Shown: positions 50,869 through 59,037 of the stretch, piece after piece
Layout: each line of letters opens with the position of its first letter
Numbering within the stretch: the first letter of the stretch is position 1
Origin: JACQFZ01 sp041485885
GTDB taxonomy: Bacteria; Pseudomonadota; Gammaproteobacteria; Acidiferrobacterales; Sulfurifustaceae
Reading direction: 5' to 3'
Assembly: GCA_041485885.1 (NCBI GenBank)
Contig: JBGPKL010000008.1
Location: 1 to 64,000, forward strand
DNA: 64,000 nt
Translations under genes and position numbers: made by a program
Notes under the pieces: generated by a model
Told to the model about the DNA's origin: nothing
What the model saw: only the letters and a program-made list of their open reading frames with translations
Database searches by the model: none

Positions 50869-51882
50869 TTACTTCGCATTCATCAATGCAACGGCGGTAT
50901 CGAGCATGCGATTGGAGAAACCCCATTCGTTGTCGTACCACGCCAGCACCTTCACGAGTTTGCCGTCGACGACTTTGGTCAAGCCCGCGTCGAAGGTGGA
51001 AGACGCCGGATCGTGATTGAAGTCGATCGACACAAGCGGCTTGTCGGTGTAGTTCAGAATTCCGCGCAACTCGCCGGCGGCGGCCGATTTCATGATCGCA
51101 TTCACTTCCTCGACACTCGTCGGCCGCGCGGCGGCGAACGTGAGATCGACCACGGAGACGTTGATCGTCGGCACGCGGATCGCGAAACCGTCGAGCTTGC
51201 CGTTCAATTCCGGCAGCACGAGGCCGACCGCCGCGGCGGCGCCGGTCTTGGTCGGAATCTGCGACATCGTCGCCGAGCGCGCGCGGCGCAGATCTTTGTG
51301 CAATACGTCGATCAGCACCTGGTCATTGGTATAGGAATGCACGGTGGTCATTAATCCGTGCACCACGCCGATCTTGTCGTGCAGCGGCTTGACCAGCGGC
51401 GCCAGGCAATTCGTCGTGCACGAGGCGTTGGAGATCACCGTATGGCTAGCCTTGAGTATCTTATGGTTGACGCCGTACACGATCGTCGCGTCCACGTCCT
51501 TTTCGCCCGGCGCGGAGATAATCACTTTCTTCGCGCCGGCGCTGAGGTGCGCGCCGGCTTTCGCCTTGCTCGTAAATAGCCCGGTGCATTCGAGCACGAC
51601 GTCGACGCCGAGATCTTTCCACGGCAGCTTTGCCGGATCGCGCTCGGCGCAGACGCGAATGCGATCGCCGTTGAAGACCAGATTGCTGCCCTCAACCTTC
51701 ACGTCGCCCGGGAACTTGCCGTGCACGCTGTCATACCGCGTGAGATGCGCGTTGGTCTCGGCGTCGCCGAGATCGTTCAGCGCGACGAATTGTATATCGT
51801 GCTTCTTACCGTCTTCGTAGTGCGCTCTCAGAATGTTGCGCCCGATGCGGCCGTAACCGTTGATCGCGACCTTGATTGTCAT
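50869..51882 (-). CDS. gap: Glyceraldehyde-3-phosphate dehydrogenase
   Basis: This 337-residue enzyme has the NAD motif INGYGRIGRN and the catalytic cysteine C155 in SCTTNC. The start MTIKVAINGY at 51882 has GGAG 8 nt upstream; the frame to 51945 is not conserved. An Asp-like residue after the first fold (ALNDLGD) suggests NAD use. It works with pgk, pyk and tkt in the same transcript direction. Confidence 0.95.
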   Translation of the reverse strand: MTIKVAINGYGRIGRNILRAHYEDGKKHDIQFVALNDLGDAETNAHLTRYDSVHGKFPGDVKVEGSNLVFNGDRIRVCAERDPAKLPWKDLGVDVVLECTGLFTSKAKAGAHLSAGAKKVIISAPGEKDVDATIVYGVNHKILKASHTVISNASCTTNCLAPLVKPLHDKIGVVHGLMTTVHSYTNDQVLIDVLHKDLRRARSATMSQIPTKTGAAAAVGLVLPELNGKLDGFAIRVPTINVSVVDLTFAAARPTSVEEVNAIMKSAAAGELRGILNYTDKPLVSIDFNHDPASSTFDAGLTKVVDGKLVKVLAWYDNEWGFSNRMLDTAVALMNAK

Positions 51883-51957
51883 TACCGAATCTCCAACTCG
51901 TTGTTGCCGGTCTTTAACCAATGTCGATAGGTGCGCACAGCGCACCCTACATTTTTA

Positions 51958-52043
51958 ATGTAGGTTGGGTGGAGCCGCACCAGCGGCGCAACCCAACAAA
52001 CTAATATTCTCGGTGGGTTCCGCTTCGCTCCACCCGCCCTACA
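51958..52043. repeat. Dispersed repeat B, inverted copy
   Basis: On the minus strand this reads TGTAGGGCGGGTGGAGCGAA at one end and ends in CCCAACCTACATTA, matching the core of repeat B at 43234-43359. It starts inside the last codons of tkt: the TAG stop of tkt lies in the TGTAGGG start of the repeat. A related hairpin, GTGCGCACAGCGCACC, is next to it at about 51931-51946. Confidence 0.7.
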
Positions 52044-54078
52044 AAATCTCTTCAACCACCGTGGCGATATGCTCGCCGGTAAACCTGAACTCTTTCATGA
52101 GCGCGCCGCCCGGCGCGGATTCGCCGAAACGATCGATGCCGACCACGCGCCCGGCGAGGCCGACGTATTTGCGCCAGTAATCGCTCACGCCCGCCTCGAC
52201 TGCGACTCGCTTCGTAAGCGACGCCGGCAACACCGACTCGCGGTACGCGACGTCCTGCGCGTCGAACGCCGACGTGCACGGCATGGACACGACGCGCACA
52301 TGCCGACCTTTCGCCGCCAACAATTGCTGCGCCTGCCTCGCTGGCTCAACCTCCGAGCCCGTGGCAATAATCACCGCCTCGGGACGGCCGTTCGCCGCTT
52401 CCGACAAGACGTAACCGCCGCGAGTAATGAGAGCGATCGTGCGCGCGTCGTGCTTCTGCGGCGGTACGTTCTGGCGGGTGAGTACGAGACTGGTCGGCCC
52501 GTCTTTACGCTCGAGCGCGATCTTCCACGCGACCGCGGTCTCTACCGCGTCGCACGGTCGCCAGAGCGTCATATTCGAAATGTAGCGCAGCGACGCGACG
52601 TGCTCGATCGGTTGGTGCGTCGGTCCGTCTTCGCCGAGGCCGATGGAGTCGTGCGTATAGACGAAGATCACGCGGATCTTCATGAGCGCCGCCAAACGCA
52701 CGGCGTTGCGCGCGTAATCGGAAAACACCAGGAACGTGCCGCCGTATGGAATAACGCCGCCGTGCAACGCGAGACCATTCATGGTTGCGGACATACCGAA
52801 CTCGCGCACGCCGTAGTAAATGTAATTGCCACTCGCATCCGCCGCGGTGACAGCCTTCGCGCCCTTCCAGAACGTCTGGTTCGATTCGGCAAGATCGGCG
52901 GAGCCGCCGATCAGCTCGGGCAACAGCGGCGCATAAGCGTTCAACGCTTGCACTGATGCTTTGCGCGTCGCGACTGTCTCCGCCTTCGACGCGGCGGAGG
53001 CGATGTATTCTTGCGCCTTGCTTGCCCACTCCCGCGGCAGCTCGCCGCGTATGCGCCGCTCGAACTCGGCCGCAAGCTCCGGGTACGCCTCGCGATACGC
53101 GGCGAATCGCTCGTTCCACTCGCGCTCGCGCGCGGCGCCGTCGTTGCGCGCATTCCAAGCATCGTAGACGTCGCGAGGAATCACGAACGGTTCATAGTTC
53201 CAGCCGAGCTGCTTACGCGCGGCGGCGACCTCGTCCGCGCCGAGCGCAGAACCATGCGTCGACTCCGTGCCTTGCTTACTGGGCGCGCCGAAGCCGATCA
53301 CGGTCTTGCAGCAAATGAGCGTCGGCCGATCCTGTTGGGCGCGCGCTTTCAGGATCGCTTGCTTCACGGCGTCGGGATTGTGGCCGTCGACAGTCGGAAT
53401 CACCTGCCACCCGTAAGCTTCGAAACGCTTCGACGTATTATCGGTGAACCAGCCGCTGACGTGCCCATCGATCGAAATACCGTTGTCGTCGTAGAACGCG
53501 ATGAGCTTGCCGAGGCGCAGATGGCCCGCGAGCGAGCCGGCCTCGTGCGAGACACCTTCCATCATGCAACCATCGCCGACAAAAACGTAGGTGTAATGAT
53601 CGACGATCGCGTGCCCGTCGCGATTGAAGCGCGCGGCCAGCATCTTTTCCGCGAGCGCCATGCCGACCGCGTTGCCGAAGCCTTGACCCAACGGCCCGGT
53701 CGTCGTTTCGACCCCCGGCGCGCAGCCGTACTCCGGATGACCCGGCGTCTGCGAATGCAGTTGGCGGAAATTTTTTATCTCGTCGATGGAAAGATCGTAG
53801 CCGCTGAGATGCAACAAACTATAAAGGAGCATGGAGCCATGACCGTTCGAAAGCACGAACCGGTCGCGGTCGATCCATTTCGGATCGGTGGGGTTGTGCT
53901 TCAGGAAATCGTTCCACAACACCTCGGCGATATCCGCCATGCCCATCGGCATGCCCGGGTGGCCCGAGTTCGCTTTCTGCACCGCGTCCATCGCCAGCGC
54001 GCGGATCGCGTTGGCCAACGTGCGGCGCGGTAACTTGGAAGCGGCGCCTGCCGGTTGAGCGTGCGGAGGTGCGTTCAC
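52039..54078 (-). CDS. tkt: Transketolase
   Basis: This 679-residue thiamine diphosphate enzyme exchanges two-carbon units in the pentose phosphate (or Calvin) cycle. Motifs include NSGHPGMPMG near residue 37, the ThDP-binding GDGCMMEGVSHEAGS, and the pyrimidine domain FVYTHDSIGLGEDGPTHQP. First gene of the leftward carbon block. The window holds no RuBisCO or phosphoribulokinase gene, so a Calvin role is not supported here. Confidence 0.95.
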   Translation of the reverse strand: MNAPPHAQPAGAASKLPRRTLANAIRALAMDAVQKANSGHPGMPMGMADIAEVLWNDFLKHNPTDPKWIDRDRFVLSNGHGSMLLYSLLHLSGYDLSIDEIKNFRQLHSQTPGHPEYGCAPGVETTTGPLGQGFGNAVGMALAEKMLAARFNRDGHAIVDHYTYVFVGDGCMMEGVSHEAGSLAGHLRLGKLIAFYDDNGISIDGHVSGWFTDNTSKRFEAYGWQVIPTVDGHNPDAVKQAILKARAQQDRPTLICCKTVIGFGAPSKQGTESTHGSALGADEVAAARKQLGWNYEPFVIPRDVYDAWNARNDGAAREREWNERFAAYREAYPELAAEFERRIRGELPREWASKAQEYIASAASKAETVATRKASVQALNAYAPLLPELIGGSADLAESNQTFWKGAKAVTAADASGNYIYYGVREFGMSATMNGLALHGGVIPYGGTFLVFSDYARNAVRLAALMKIRVIFVYTHDSIGLGEDGPTHQPIEHVASLRYISNMTLWRPCDAVETAVAWKIALERKDGPTSLVLTRQNVPPQKHDARTIALITRGGYVLSEAANGRPEAVIIATGSEVEPARQAQQLLAAKGRHVRVVSMPCTSAFDAQDVAYRESVLPASLTKRVAVEAGVSDYWRKYVGLAGRVVGIDRFGESAPGGALMKEFRFTGEHIATVVEEIL

Positions 54079-54304
54079 GAATGATTCTCTTTACCTAGAA
54101 ATGCTCGCCGCGCGCTTGGCAGTGCCGCCCGGCGTGATAGGCATGCGCAAATGAGGAAGCTCCTTTACTGCGCGGTTAATCGACGGCAACCGATGGGCTC
54201 GCTTACGCGGCTTCTTGGCTTCGCGGTACGCGAAACGCACGTATTTTCGCTCACGGCTGCGGGCGCGGCAATACCGCGTCTTCCTGAACAGCACCGAGGA
54301 ACCG

Positions 54305-54862
54305 TCACGCCGTTTGCCGCCATTTTATGGAACAACCCACGCTCGCGATCTGTTCGCGCGGTCCGTTGCCCGTTTGCGCGATTTCCTTCATCGCCTCGAA
54401 AAGCTCGCGCCGCGCGTTCGGCACCAGCTCCCTTCGCGAGGCGTCCAAGTGGCCGCGGTACTGAAGCTTCAGGTCTTTGTTGTAACCGAAGAAATCGGGC
54501 GTGCACACGGCGCCGTAGCGCTTCGCGACTTCCTGCGTCTCGTCGTAAACGTACGGGAATGGATAGCTATACTCCCGCGCCACGCGCTTCATATTGTCGA
54601 ACGAGTCGTCCGGATAATCCGTCGGATCGTTCGAGCTGATGGCGATGGAGCGCACACCGAGCGCGCCGAGGTCACGCACATCGCGGATGATGCGCTCGCG
54701 CACCGCCTTCACGTACGGACAATGATTGCAAATGAACATGACGAGCAAGCCGTTCGGACCGCGCGCGTCTTCGAGCGTCCAGGCCCGCCCATCGATACCG
54801 GGCAATTTGAAATCCGGCGCCGCCCGCCCGAAATCGCAGATCGAGGCTTCTGTCGGAACCAT
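54305..54862 (-). CDS. Thioredoxin-fold redoxin (AhpC/TSA-like)
   Basis: This 185-residue soluble protein has the redox motif C45-N-H-C48-P and the AhpC/TSA-type layout (RAAPDFKLPGIDG, then FICNHCPYV). It lacks a signal peptide. Probably a cytoplasmic thiol-disulfide or peroxide enzyme. The stretch 54079-54304 upstream of tkt holds no gene I can support. Confidence 0.82.
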   Translation of the reverse strand: MVPTEASICDFGRAAPDFKLPGIDGRAWTLEDARGPNGLLVMFICNHCPYVKAVRERIIRDVRDLGALGVRSIAISSNDPTDYPDDSFDNMKRVAREYSYPFPYVYDETQEVAKRYGAVCTPDFFGYNKDLKLQYRGHLDASRRELVPNARRELFEAMKEIAQTGNGPREQIASVGCSIKWRQTA

Positions 54863-54974
54863 CGAACGTCTCCTTACGTTGCGTAAATGCCGCCATTATC
54901 CGTCGATCGCGGCCCGCGGTCACCACGACGGCATCTCGACAACCCTCTAACCGACCATGGATTAGACTCAATGC

Positions 54975-55841
54975 GTGAGAACGGAAATAACGTCAACGAT
55001 CGATCGAGCAAGAACCGCGGGTCCTTTGCACGCGAAAACCCGACGTTACGCGAGTCTGTGGCTCGTTGCCTTGTTCTTATTGCCGCGGCTCGCCGGCACG
55101 GACGAGACGGCGCTCGTCTTGCTGATTCAGCCGCTGCCGCGCGAGGAACGCACGTTTCGAAGCTATCAACCGCTCGCGCAATACATCGAGACGCTCACCG
55201 GCCGCCCGTGCACCATCCAAATACCACCCAACTTCCCGGCCTATTGGAGCGTGCTCCACCGCAATAGCTACGACATCGCGCTCGATGGCCCGCACTTCAC
55301 CGATTACCGTCTCAATAAATTTGGTTTCAGCGCCATCGCCAAAGTCCCCGACAGCGCCAGCTACAGCCTGATCACGCGCGACACCGCGCGCATCGTCGAT
55401 CCCGCGCAACTCGTCGGCCGCCGCATCGCATCGCTGGGATTGCTCAGCGGAGGCAGCACCCGCCTCAACGCCATGTTTCCGAATCCCGCGCGCCAACCCG
55501 TGCTTATAGAAGTGCGAAGCTCGGAGGAGGCTATCAACTTCTTGCTCGCCAAGAGAGTGGAGGCGGCGTTCCTCCCCACCGCGGTCGTCAGCCAAAAGCT
55601 ACAACGCGGCGGCTTGACGGTGATGTTGACCACCGAGCCGATGGCGCGACTGGTCCTCTCCACGTCGCCGCGATTGAGCGCCGAGATGAAAGAAAAGATT
55701 CGCGACGGATTGCTGCAAGCGCATCAAACCGACACCGGTCGCGCGATGCTGCAAGGCGTCGGCCTCGAACGCTTCGAGCCGGTGACGCCGGAGAGTTTTG
55801 CGAATCAGCGGAATGTGTTGAAGAGTTATTGGGGATACTAA
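54975..55841 (+). CDS. PhnD-like substrate-binding protein
   Basis: This 288-residue protein has an N-terminal hydrophobic segment at about residues 25-42 (signal or anchor) and a periplasmic-binding fold of the phosphate/phosphonate (PhnD) type: FRSYQPLAQYIETLTGR, then DIALDGPHFTDYRLN and LGLLSGGSTRLNAMF. No permease or ATPase gene lies beside it, so it may be an orphan binding protein or the sensor part of another system. The start is a GTG. Confidence 0.75.
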   Translation: MRTEITSTIDRARTAGPLHAKTRRYASLWLVALFLLPRLAGTDETALVLLIQPLPREERTFRSYQPLAQYIETLTGRPCTIQIPPNFPAYWSVLHRNSYDIALDGPHFTDYRLNKFGFSAIAKVPDSASYSLITRDTARIVDPAQLVGRRIASLGLLSGGSTRLNAMFPNPARQPVLIEVRSSEEAINFLLAKRVEAAFLPTAVVSQKLQRGGLTVMLTTEPMARLVLSTSPRLSAEMKEKIRDGLLQAHQTDTGRAMLQGVGLERFEPVTPESFANQRNVLKSYWGY

Positions 55842-55898
55842 AGCCGGGGTCGCTCATAGCGTTATTCAATAACCGGCCCCTGCGCACTTCGCCCCCGA

Positions 55899-55943
55899 TT
55901 GACACAACATCGACGGCGGCTACAATGACCATAATTCTGGTCA
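55899..55943 (+). promoter_or_regulatory. Toxin-antitoxin promoter and operator
   Basis: A perfect TTGACA (55899-55904) and TACAAT (55921-55926) are 16 bp apart. The palindrome TGACCA-TAATTC-TGGTCA (55926-55943) overlaps the -10 and the start site, as in Phd/YefM autoregulation. Confidence 0.65.
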
Positions 55944-55956
55944 ATTCGGATTCGCC

Positions 55957-56217
55957 ATGAAAACCCTGCCCCTCTCGGAAGCTAAAGCCAAGCTCAGCGG
56001 ACTTGTCGACGAGGTAGATCGTCGGGACGAAGAAATCGTGATTACCAAGAACGGGCGTCCGGCCGCGGTATTGGTCAGCCCCGACGAGTACGACAGCTGG
56101 AAGGAAACCTACGCCGTGCGTTCGGACAAGAGCCTGATGCAGGAGATCAAGCGCGGACTCGCCGCGCTCAAGACCCGCAAGGCCAAGCGGTACACACTCG
56201 ACGAGCTCTTTAAGTAA
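55957..56217 (+). CDS. Phd/YefM family antitoxin
   Basis: This 86-residue protein begins MKTLPLSEAKAKLSGLVDEV and has ITKNGRPAAVLVSPDEYDSW, the Phd/YefM DNA-binding fold. A flexible C-terminal tail would cover the toxin. It precedes the RelE-type gene by 27 bp. Confidence 0.88.
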   Translation: MKTLPLSEAKAKLSGLVDEVDRRDEEIVITKNGRPAAVLVSPDEYDSWKETYAVRSDKSLMQEIKRGLAALKTRKAKRYTLDELFK

Positions 56218-56244
56218 TCACTGCGCGATGGCGACCGCGGGCGG

Positions 56245-56544
56245 ATGAAAAGCTCGCTTCATAAGCTACGCCTCCCGCGCGACGTCGCCGACGTCATTCG
56301 CGGACTGCATCCCCGGATCAAGCGCAAACTGCGCGCCGCGCTCGAACAGGTCCTGGCAGACCCGCGCACCGGCAAAACCCTCAAAGACGAACTCGCTGGA
56401 CTATGGAGCTTGCGCGTCGGCAAATTTCGGCTGATCTATCGCTTGGGCGGTAAGACGGTAGACGTAGTCGCCTTCGGCCCGCGAGATCGTATCTACGAAG
56501 AAACGTATCGCTTGATCGCGAGCGCGGCGAAGAAAGAACGATAA
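56245..56544 (+). CDS. RelE family toxin
   Basis: This 99-residue protein has LRLPRDVADVIRGLHP, LWSLRVGKFRLIYRL and AFGPRDRIYEETYRL, the RelE/ParE fold with basic residues likely to contact mRNA. Pairs with the Phd/YefM antitoxin. The next 147 bp hold a pyrimidine-rich CCCTCTCCC repeat. Confidence 0.86.
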   Translation: MKSSLHKLRLPRDVADVIRGLHPRIKRKLRAALEQVLADPRTGKTLKDELAGLWSLRVGKFRLIYRLGGKTVDVVAFGPRDRIYEETYRLIASAAKKER

Positions 56545-56691
56545 GCGCGATCGACTATTCCCCTCTCCCTCTCCCTCTCCCTCGCCCTCTCCCGCAAGGG
56601 GATAGGGGACAAAAACTAATTCCTGCTTTCGCGGGGATGACGAACCCGTCTACACTCCACGCTCCGCAAAAAAATATGGAGCACCACCTAC

Positions 56692-58038
56692 ATGGACAAC
56701 CGCAGCCTCTCCCAGCGTGATCTCGCCGTCGTCTGGCATCCGTGCACGCAAGCGCACGATCACGAAGAGCTCCCGCCGATTCCGATTCGGCGCGGCGAGG
56801 GCGTTTGGCTCGAGGACTATGCGGGGCGGCGCTACATCGATGCGATCAGCTCTTGGTGGGTTAATCTGTTCGGCCATTCGAATCCGCGCATCAACGCGGC
56901 GATAACCGCGCAGCTTGGGCGGCTCGAGCATGTGCTACTCGCCGGATTCACCCACGAGCCGGTCGTCGCGCTCTCCGAGCGCCTCATCGAACTCGCGCCC
57001 GCGGGGCTCGCGCGTTGTTACTACGCGGACAACGGCTCGGCGGCGATCGAGATCGCGCTCAAGATGAGCTTTCACTATTGGCGCAATCGCGGCGAGCGCC
57101 AGCGCACGCGCTACATTTGTCTCACCAACAGTTATCACGGCGAGACGCTCGGCGCGCTCTCGGTCGGCGGCGTTGCGCTCTATAGGGAAACGTACGAGCC
57201 GCTGCTGTTGAAATCGATTCCGGTACAGTCTCCGGATTGTTATTTTCGCGAACCGGGCGAATCGTACGCGGATTACTCGCGGCGCGCGTTCGGCGCCATG
57301 GACGAGGCGCTCGCGCGGCATGCGTCCGAAGCTTGCGCGGTCATCGTCGAGCCGCTGGTTCAGTGCGCGGGCTCGATGCGGATGTATGACCCGGTGTATC
57401 TAAAATTGCTCCGCGATGCGTGCGATCGTCATCGCGTGCATCTGATCGCCGATGAGATCGCCGTCGGCTTCGGGCGCACGGGCACGATGTTCGCCTGCGA
57501 GCAAGCCGGCATACGGCCGGATTTTCTTTGTCTCGGCAAAGGACTCACCGGCGGCTACTTGCCGCTGTCGGTTTGTCTGACGACCGACGATGTTTACCAA
57601 GCGTTCTACGCGGAGTACACCGCGCTAAAAGCTTTTCTCCATTCGCACAGCTACACCGGCAATCCGCTCGCCTGCACCGCCGCGCTCGCGACGCTCGACA
57701 TTTTTCGCACCGACGACGTGATCGCACGCAACCGCGCGATCGCGGCACATATGGCGCGCGCGATCGCGCCGCTTGCCGATCACCCGCACGTCGCGGAGGT
57801 GAGACAAACCGGCATGATCGCGGCGATCGAAATAACGCGAAACAAGGCGACGCGCGAGGCGTATCCGTGGCAGGAGCGGCGCGGGCGGATCGTGCATCGC
57901 CACGCACTGGAGCAAGGTGCGCTGTTGCGCCCGCTCGGCGATGCGATTTACTTCATGCCACCGTACGTGATCGCGCCGGAAGAGATCGATCGGCTTGCGG
58001 CGATTGCAGCGGAAGGCATCGCGCTCGCGACGGGCTAG
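56692..58038 (+). CDS. bioA: Adenosylmethionine-8-amino-7-oxononanoate aminotransferase
   Basis: This 448-residue PLP enzyme makes diaminopelargonate in biotin synthesis. The PLP lysine is K283 in LGKGLTGGYLPLS. The N-terminal VWHPCTQAHDHEELPP is diagnostic for BioA. No bioB, bioD or bioF lies within the window. It converges on the CheW-like genes. Confidence 0.94.
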   Translation: MDNRSLSQRDLAVVWHPCTQAHDHEELPPIPIRRGEGVWLEDYAGRRYIDAISSWWVNLFGHSNPRINAAITAQLGRLEHVLLAGFTHEPVVALSERLIELAPAGLARCYYADNGSAAIEIALKMSFHYWRNRGERQRTRYICLTNSYHGETLGALSVGGVALYRETYEPLLLKSIPVQSPDCYFREPGESYADYSRRAFGAMDEALARHASEACAVIVEPLVQCAGSMRMYDPVYLKLLRDACDRHRVHLIADEIAVGFGRTGTMFACEQAGIRPDFLCLGKGLTGGYLPLSVCLTTDDVYQAFYAEYTALKAFLHSHSYTGNPLACTAALATLDIFRTDDVIARNRAIAAHMARAIAPLADHPHVAEVRQTGMIAAIEITRNKATREAYPWQERRGRIVHRHALEQGALLRPLGDAIYFMPPYVIAPEEIDRLAAIAAEGIALATG

Positions 58039-58062
58039 CAGGAACACCCTCCCTCACCCCAT

Positions 58063-58083
58063 CCCTCTCCCGGGGGGAGAGGG
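58063..58083. repeat. CCCTCTCCC hairpin between bioA and CheW-like gene
   Basis: A 9-bp perfect stem (CCCTCTCCC and its complement) encloses GGG. It lies 24 bp after the bioA stop and could end both convergent transcripts, but no T tract follows on either strand. Related pyrimidine runs occur at 56561-56608, so it may be a dispersed repeat instead. Confidence 0.45.
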
Positions 58084-58112
58084 GGAGTTGGGTCGCTGAT
58101 GCGATTTATATT

Positions 58113-58574
58113 CTACGGATAAAACGCTTGGCGCAGCGCGTCGAAGTCGGGAATAAACAGGAGCCGTCCCTTGACGCGCACGCCGGCCGCGATGAAAGGC
58201 GTGTCGGGGAGGCGCGCCGGGTCTTCGGCTTCGAGCGAGTCCGAGGTGATCGGCTGCGGACGCGGCTCGGCTAGGGATAGTATTCCGTAGAATTCCCAGT
58301 CGCGCGGACCGGGAAGAGGATAAAAGATGACGATCTTCGAACCCGCCGAAACGGACGGCATCGACTGACCGATCAACCCCTCGAACGAAACCACCGGCAC
58401 CGGTTGCGCGCGCCAGCCCATCACGCCGAGCAACCACGGCGGCGCGCCGGGAACCGGATGAAGCGCGGTCGGATTCGTCACCTCGGCGATGGCGGCGCTC
58501 GGCACGAGCAACGTCACGCCCTGGAGCGGGATTTCGAGGCTGTGGATACGATCGTTCGCGCTCGATGGGCTCAC
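58113..58574 (-). CDS. CheW-like protein (ChpC type)
   Basis: This 153-residue CheW-fold protein has SLEIPLQGVTLLVPSAAIAEV, VPGAPPWLLGVMGWRAQPVPV and FIPDFDALRQAFYP. The GTG start overlaps the upstream gene stop as GTGA. It probably bridges receptors and the large kinase at 59038, as ChpC does in Pseudomonas twitching systems. Confidence 0.78.
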   Translation of the reverse strand: MSPSSANDRIHSLEIPLQGVTLLVPSAAIAEVTNPTALHPVPGAPPWLLGVMGWRAQPVPVVSFEGLIGQSMPSVSAGSKIVIFYPLPGPRDWEFYGILSLAEPRPQPITSDSLEAEDPARLPDTPFIAAGVRVKGRLLFIPDFDALRQAFYP

Positions 58575-59014
58575 GTCCCGGCTCCGAGGCTTCGCAGAAA
58601 TCCGAGCAGGCTGCGCGGGTCGATGACGAGCGTGACGCGTTGACCGTCCACCCACGCGGCGTTGAACCAATGTCCGAAGCGCGTCGGGGCGGCGCCGAGC
58701 GGAGCGAACGGCGCGACATGCATGTCGGTACGGCCGAGCAGATTCACATCTTCCGCGACGAGACCGACCGGCTGACCGGCCGCCTCGAGAAACACGGCGC
58801 GTTGCCAGCGGGCGGGCCGCGTCGGTCGGAACGCGGCGTCGAGCCCGTACGCCGGCCACCGACCCGCGCGGGTTTGGCGCCACGCGACCACCGGACCGGC
58901 ACCGCTCTCGAGTACCATCCCGTCGCGCTGCTCGATCGCGACACTCGCGGCGCTCGGCAGAAGGTAGTCGGTGCCGTCCAGAACCAGGCGTAAGTACTGG
59001 CTGGAATCTGCCAC
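58571..59014 (-). CDS. Divergent CheW-like protein
   Basis: This 147-residue protein begins MADSSQYLRLVLDGTDYLLPS, like a CheW beta-barrel, but lacks the clear CheW consensus. Near the C-terminus it reads WVDGQRVTLVIDPRSLLGFL, a CheW-like ending. Lying between the giant kinase and a ChpC-like gene, it is likely an adaptor of the same system. Confidence 0.65.
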   Translation of the reverse strand: MADSSQYLRLVLDGTDYLLPSAASVAIEQRDGMVLESGAGPVVAWRQTRAGRWPAYGLDAAFRPTRPARWQRAVFLEAAGQPVGLVAEDVNLLGRTDMHVAPFAPLGAAPTRFGHWFNAAWVDGQRVTLVIDPRSLLGFLRSLGAGT

Positions 59015-59037
59015 AGTGCGCTATTTCCTTTGGCGGA

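Noticed and set aside
52069..54033. Long plus-strand frames opposite transketolase
   Set aside because: They are antisense shadows of a clear enzyme gene in GC-rich DNA and match no family.
54091..54294. Arginine-rich 67-codon minus-strand frame
   Set aside because: No recognisable family and no good start; it lies in the tkt upstream region and looks like chance coding.
58063..58083. Strong intrinsic terminator
   Set aside because: The stem is good but no T tract follows on either strand; listed as a repeat/hairpin.
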